A DNA stretch of 64,000 nucleotides, from the NCBI GenBank assembly GCA_003864495.1, contig ML133457.1, forward strand, positions 1,612,001 through 1,676,000, written 5' to 3'. The notes beneath the pieces are model-generated. The model was not told where the DNA came from and searched no databases. It was given only the letters and a program-made list of their open reading frames with translations. Every line of letters starts with the position of its first letter. Positions within the stretch are counted from its first letter, which is position 1. Source of the DNA: Nemopilema nomurai. Its lineage: Eukaryota > Cnidaria > Scyphozoa > Rhizostomeae > Rhizostomatidae. This document shows, one piece after another, positions 59,101 through 64,000 of the stretch. A program made the translations under genes and the position numbers.

Positions 59101-62100
59101 TGATACCTGAATACAGCTTTGGGAGCGATTACCGTGCAGCTATTCATTGATTCAGGAAATCACGAATCAAGTTCAGATGATACCTAAATACAGCACTGGG
59201 TGCTATTGCCGTTCATCCAGTAAGTATGTACATTTGTACTTGTTGACAGTTATTCGAGACATGTGGAAAACTCTTTGGTTATAAAGATCTACTGACATTA
59301 TGACTATAATAATCAACCAAAATCTTACAGCACATTGAGAAATAAAGGAAGATGAAACGACTGTTCCTTACCGATCTAGGAAAAAATCCCGAAATTCTGA
59401 GGTACGCCAAAATGCTGACCAGAACGAACGAGGAAATGGATAGAAGCAACGATAAAAAGTAGACCCCGGTGTCGCATCCGCCTCCTAGTAATTTGCCGCC
59501 TTTCAAAACGCAGTCTCCGAAAGAAACATTTAAATATTGCATTCTATATAAAGAGCTCTGAGTGGCATTGGACCGGGTCGCTCCGGAAACATCCGTTCTG
59601 TTGGCTGCATCCAGTATGTACTGCACGCAAACACAACTATGTTCGTGGAAAAATGGCGTCGAAACCGGATGGGTTCGCTTGATCTCATACAGCATTGCCA
59701 GTGAGTTGTAAATCACACTAAAGCTGATTAGCACCAGGAAGACCTCTATGATGAACCGCGAGAAATACCGGACGTAGATGGATACTCCGAAAGCTAAGAA
59801 CAGAATAAGGAAGACAATGGTCCACATTCCGATCCACATGCGGAACGGTAGGAAGTCCAGATCGAATCTTTCCGACAACTGGCACAAGACTTGGTCGAAG
59901 GCGATAAGAGGCAGTGTAAAACCCAGAATTAACAACGGCTGACCACCGAACAGTGATACAATGATTCCGTTGATTGATAATGCCAAGAAATGTTCCCTTA
60001 ATCCCTGAAAGAAAATGCGACTTCATTTACATAAACTCTTCAATTACCAAAAAATCTTCAAAATTCTCAACCCCTAAGAATTATGAATGACTAAAGCACA
60101 ATAAATGTGTCTATTTCAGATTCTGAACTGCAGTTTGGCACGAGTGCCCATTAATTGCCTATTAGATAGGGGGGCACTATTCTCAGAGCCTTCTTATTTG
60201 TTATCAGACATAGACCCCCCCCCCCCCCTATAACAGGGACTGCCAAACTAGGGCTGCGTTCGACTCCAATAAATTCAAAAATAGAAATAAACATTTTACT
60301 CGCTGGTCTGGTTATTCTTTAATCTCTAGGGGATAAGTCCCTGTTCAATAATATCTCGAGGTTGAAGAGAAAACCGAACAAAAACAATGCCTGTAAACTT
60401 AATAATAATAGCTGTAAATAAAAAGTTTTCAAGATGCGGAAGACTTAATTCAATATAGCCGTGGTCGTGGGATTCAAAGTTTCTGCCACCAATTTTATTT
60501 AACAATAGAAAACGGAGACAGTAACAGCAAGGCAGTTCATCGAAAAGCTGATCACATGACGTACTTAACTGTGAATACGAGGCTCTGTGTTGTGTAATCA
60601 TGTTAATTCATGCGGATTGACAAAATAACAGCACGTGTAGAAACTAATAACACTTACCATTATACCATTGGTAGCTTTAGTGGAAAGGTTTCCAAACACA
60701 AGAATCATGGCAAGAGCAATGAAATACACGAAGAACGCCGTTCCAATGCACTGCCAATTGCAAGCATCTTTAAAATCGCCCGTTCTTCCTTTCCAATTAC
60801 AGAAATCCTGCTGTAGCCCTCCGAAAATCCTGCGAATGCAATTGGATATTTGAGACAACCATGTTCGCTATTTACAGACAGAGTGTAACACGCATTTTAG
60901 ATCGATTAGTTCTTTAAGTATGCTTCAGCGATGCCCAGGTCTGAAGGGATATCCCAAGCCGAGGCCTACCTCTTTGGAAACACACTAGTACGCTGTTATC
61001 TAGCCTCTGACGGGGGTAAGCAAATAGCGCGATAGATCAACATAGCCACACGCAATGCCAAAATCAAGTGTGATTCAGCTATAGGGCAACATCTTTAAGA
61101 ATCCAGATGGCATCAAAACATAAACTGACAATTATTTTGGTATTTTTGGGCAAGCAAGGCCGCCATTTTATCTAGGCGTCTGTCGACATTCCGTGTAGTC
61201 AAAATCCCATGTAGTCAGAAAGATTTCTTCTTCCCATTTAAACTCAGAGACAGCCAGCCATACGTTCCTCTCTCTTCGTTCCTTCTCTCGATCTGCAACC
61301 GGCTATTTCTTTTGCAAGCTCTTGGTCATTTTCCGACGTTTGCAAACTCTGAGGAGAGTCAGTCGAAAAAGCATTCTTAAGTTATGGTACCGCTTTCATG
61401 CTATTTTGAAAGGTACTTTAAATAACCCAGACTCATTTATCAAGTTTAGGCACATACACCAACTAGACTCGTATGAAGGGCTATAGAAGTCACTAAATAA
61501 CATACGTTCCGTTCCTTAGGAAATAGCGAGACGCCAAACCATCCTCTTCGTCGTTATTGTCAGAACTGTTACCAGTCCTCGCGCCGGTCAGAGAATGGTT
61601 ATCGACGTTTCTCCTTCCATCAGACCCGTTTGGCCAGCGGTTGTCACTGGTTGGTGTTTCCGGGGGTGGTTCGATACGAATTGAGGGGTCCCATTCACCA
61701 GGGGGTAACACGGTAACCTAAAAAATCAAACGCGTAAATGTAAGAATAAAGAACAAAACTTTAATAAGCATTTACATAAGAAAGTTAAAAGCAAAAATCC
61801 ATTGCTAAGTAACAAGGAAACGTAGTAAAAGACATGTTATTTGAACGATATTCTTTTAATCCAATGATACCTCCTTATTTTTGGAAGTATCAAATAATGC
61901 GAGAAAGAAAATTTGGTGCTTATTTGGAAAAATTATGAAATAAAAGATTACACAAATTATGAAATAAAAGATTGCTTAATATTCTTGAAGAAAATTTTAA
62001 GATCTAAATTCACACCAACTTGCAAAGGTGATACAAGTGGCACAACTGTCATTTATATCTGTGATGACGCTGATGACGCCTTAAAATATTGTCCAAGAGA

Positions 62101-64000
62101 CTCCGTTTCGGCATCAATGATAACTCAATGCCTAGATGACAATAAAAATTACTGTCTTTTCCCAAATACAAAAGAGCAGACAACAAAATAAAGAACAGAA
62201 TCTTTGGAAGGAGTAGGTCCACAATCGAGGTTATCTAAAAATGGAGTTTGTTGGCTAGGTGGGGCATTGACTGAAAAACAATCTTTCTTTCGTTTTGATA
62301 TAGCACCACCTACAAAAGAAGACAACACTCTAGGCCATAATACGTAGGTAGTTGAAATTCACCTTTTCCAAGAAATCGTCAAAGCCAGCAATAAGATCGT
62401 CTCGCTTCTTTGCCATGTACGCAACATCGTGAAAAATCTAGAAATCGAGAAAATGATGGAAAACTTGTGACGTTGCATTAAACATAGTGTGTCAAAAACG
62501 TGTTGAACATTTGAATTATTAGTTTTCCATACGTATATCAAAATTCCCTTCCTCCAAATATCGATAACGTAAACATTTTTCAAATATCAATTTTGAAACC
62601 TTTTGATGAGAACTTTATAGTCCTAAATTCATTATCTGAAGCCATACAACAAGAATGTTTACCTCATCGGCCATCAGCGTTGAAATTGATCTTCCTATTT
62701 CGTGGTACTTTCCCGGACAGATTGCCGGTCCCATCATGATGAAAAGAAACCGGGTCGGAATCGGTATTTCGGTAAGGTCCCCAAGGATAACGCCCTGCTG
62801 AAGACGAATGAACGCCGTGATGGGCTTCACAAGGAAGTCAACTTCCCCGACAAGAACGTTCGAAGCCTCGGAGTTCGTCGGGAGTTTCTTCATGAAACCA
62901 GATAACTACGAAAAGAATACAAGACAGAATGAAATCCAACCTTAGGCCTAGTCTCCATGAAACCGGAATCAAAGGGATGACGTCATACTGTACTGGAATT
63001 AATTCATATGGATACACCGAATAGCCTCAGTATGAAGTTAAAATTGAGACTGCAGCCACCACCACAAAAAAGAGCAGCCTCTTACTCGTTTACACGCAAT
63101 AGCTTTTCTCTGTGCTGCACTTCGGGTTACGTTTGGCAAATGCATTGGGTCGGGTTGTTGAAAGATTTGAAGGACCGGATCAAGCAAATGCCCGCCTTAT
63201 GCTGGCCTAAATGTCGAGGCGTGCCTACCTTTTCGCTGACGTCTTCATTGGGTTGAGTTTTCTCTTGGTATACAAGATGACCCGGCACTGATTCTGACCT
63301 GTGAAATGTCGACCTCTGCAATAGATAAACTATTTCAAAAGAAAGTCTCGCATGAGCATAAAGTGTGGTAAAAATTTACAGGCACGCTGTTTGTAGCTTT
63401 TATCAGAAAGAGATTTTAAACAGATCAGAGGACTATACATAGAGAACACAAGTATCGATTTATCGAAATGGGCCATCCTGATTGGCTTTCCCTTGACCGA
63501 ACGGTGTTCAGAGCTGGTCACAATTAAACAGTGCTGACGGGTGTAAATTCGACCTATAAGCTTTGACATTGCTTAGGGAATAGAAATATCTTGATATTCT
63601 TACATAGTACCTAAACAGTTAAAATGAATGAATGAAACTTTAAATGAAAGCATGGAAACACATAGCCGAAAATTTGAAATTAAAACCTATTGCTGCCGTG
63701 GTTAAGTAGTAAACAATTTAAAGGGTGTCCCTGGAATTATGAATTTGGAAAATAAGGTATTAGTGTTCAGATATCAGAAAAAAATGTATAAAATATTTCG
63801 TGAACAATTAAAGCTGGCGTGCTTGTATGTTCTCTTGAAAGTTGCGTAGATTTCACAGCTGACATTTCAAGGGGATGAAGGGGGTAATACCTTGTATGAC
63901 AAAATCCTATCGGCATCCGGCTTCCTCCCAGAAGGGAACGTGGCATAAACACCGCCATTCTCGGCATTCTTTTCATTTACTGGCAAGCTAATCGTGCTGG
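52679..64000 (-). CDS. SLC4 bicarbonate transporter, Na+-coupled (NBC) group, 5' end outside window
   Basis: Reading down the minus strand, exons are: 64000-63891 (cut by the edge), 63315-63229, 62905-62663, 62437-62363, 61717-61506, 60829-60658, 60004-59372, 58950-58666, 58233-58085, 57498-57426, 57295-57227, 56968-56795, 54858-54676, 53104-52679 (stop). All thirteen joins agree in phase, giving about 962 visible residues. The N-terminal cytosolic part has the NBC signatures [18 protein letters not shown] and [13 protein letters not shown]. The membrane part has paired-cysteine loop three and [17 protein letters not shown]. The tail has [14 protein letters not shown], the counterpart of a C-terminal motif found in NBC-type but not AE-type members. 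Expected to move HCO3-/CO3 2- with Na+ across the plasma membrane. Substrate-site residues differ from typical NBCs, so the transported ions are uncertain. Confidence 0.9.
54676..58950 (-). CDS. SLC4 membrane exons, second half (TM7 to end of transport domain)
   Basis: Exons 58950-58666 ([16 protein letters not shown] ... [20 protein letters not shown] and NRKENKLK), 58233-58085 ([20 protein letters not shown]), 57498-57426 ([19 protein letters not shown]), 57295-57227 ([20 protein letters not shown]), 56968-56795 ([32 protein letters not shown]) and 54858-54676 ([20 protein letters not shown] then DEVLPP). The order and spacing match the family. The loop between NHIQSL and REQRF is about a dozen residues shorter than in vertebrate NBCs, which carry a cysteine-containing insert there. 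Confidence 0.9.
56671..56790. repeat. 12-bp tandem repeat just inside an SLC4 intron
   Basis: Units like GGCAATATCATA repeat about ten times with variants. The array ends 3 bp from the donor GTGAGT that follows exon 56968-56795, so the exon's reading frame continues through it as repeats of IAYD/IAYN before a stop. Confidence 0.85.
57601..57824. mobile_element. Candidate MITE with terminal inverted repeats in an SLC4 intron
   Basis: AATTATCAGAGTCC followed by A-rich sequence and AATTA near 57603 is mirrored by TAATTTTTTTCGGACTCTGATAATTA at 57798-57823. The ~220-bp interval between intron borders has no coding content and an internal copy of CCTTCCTCCG. No clear target-site duplication was identified. 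Confidence 0.5.
58996..59217. repeat. 77-bp tandem repeat, three copies, in an SLC4 intron
   Basis: Copies begin ATTCAGGAAAT(T/C)ACGAATCA at 58996, 59073 and 59150, exactly 77 bp apart. Copies 1 and 2 share GCGATTACCGTGCAGCTA; copy 3 is slightly more diverged. The array fills most of the intron between exons 60004-59372 and 58950-58666. Confidence 0.9.
59372..60829 (-). CDS. SLC4 membrane exons, first half (TM1-TM6)
   Basis: Exon 60829-60658 begins IFGGLQQDF and includes TM1 ending [10 protein letters not shown]. The large exon 60004-59372 (211 codons) has [18 protein letters not shown] (TM3), [19 protein letters not shown] and extracellular loop 3. That loop carries a C-V-C pair plus two more cysteines, the four-cysteine pattern known in NBCs, and sequons NRT, NAT and NVS. 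The first exon joins the preceding one by a split Thr codon in phase 2. Confidence 0.9.
61506..64000 (-). CDS. SLC4 N-terminal cytosolic exons
   Basis: Exons 64000-63891 (partial; [17 protein letters not shown]), 63315-63229 ([20 protein letters not shown]), 62905-62663 ([43 protein letters not shown]), 62437-62363 ([20 protein letters not shown]) and 61717-61506 ([18 protein letters not shown], then an Asn/Asp/Ser-rich spacer). They form the Band-3 cytosolic domain. Roughly the first third of that domain lies beyond the window edge. The spacer before TM1 is long, acidic and polar and is the least conserved part. Confidence 0.88.

Overview
The window is eukaryotic nuclear DNA: AT-rich, with genes split into many short GT-AG exons, long gene-free stretches and small non-coding repeats. 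The gene content (a sperm-type Na+/H+ exchanger with voltage-sensor and cyclic-nucleotide domains, SUEL/rhamnose-binding lectin domains, a Frizzled cysteine-rich domain and an SLC4 bicarbonate transporter) points to a marine invertebrate. An anthozoan cnidarian is my best guess, but nothing in the sequence proves the phylum.

Layout: (1) 231-14673, + strand: a complete or nearly complete 22-exon SLC9C1-type exchanger (sNHE), with NHE transport core, four-segment voltage sensor and cyclic-nucleotide-binding domain. All joins agree in phase except exon 1 to exon 2. (2) 14674-18744: no convincing gene, apart from one orphan candidate first exon at 17411-17489. (3) 18745-29293, + strand: a very long coiled-coil protein of about 2,314 residues in five exons, one of them 4,969 bp, with a single proline in the whole chain and an apparent one-base frame break near 18.85 kb. 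(4) 29294-37711: 8.4 kb with no supported gene, containing a 60-unit pentanucleotide satellite and a GC-rich 23-bp tandem repeat. (5) 37712-48915, + strand: a predicted secreted protein built from symmetric phase-1 exons: signal peptide plus a ten-cysteine Frizzled domain, a 33-bp threonine-rich linker exon, then three single-exon SUEL-type lectin domains. Its 8.3-kb first intron carries tandem repeats and the second holds nothing recognised. (6) 48916-52678: no supported gene. (7) 52679 to beyond 64000, - strand: an SLC4 bicarbonate transporter of the Na+-coupled group. Fourteen exons are visible and the 5' end is cut by the window edge.

How they relate: two of the four genes are acid-base transporters (sNHE and an NBC-type SLC4), the lectin gene and SLC4 gene converge tail to tail, and nothing indicates operon-like expression. 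The most unusual items are the Frizzled-CRD/SUEL-lectin architecture, the nearly proline-free giant coiled coil, and the substrate-site substitutions in the SLC4 protein. Exon borders were placed by hand from splice signals, reading phase and family similarity; no search or alignment could be run, and family comparisons rest on memory of these families.
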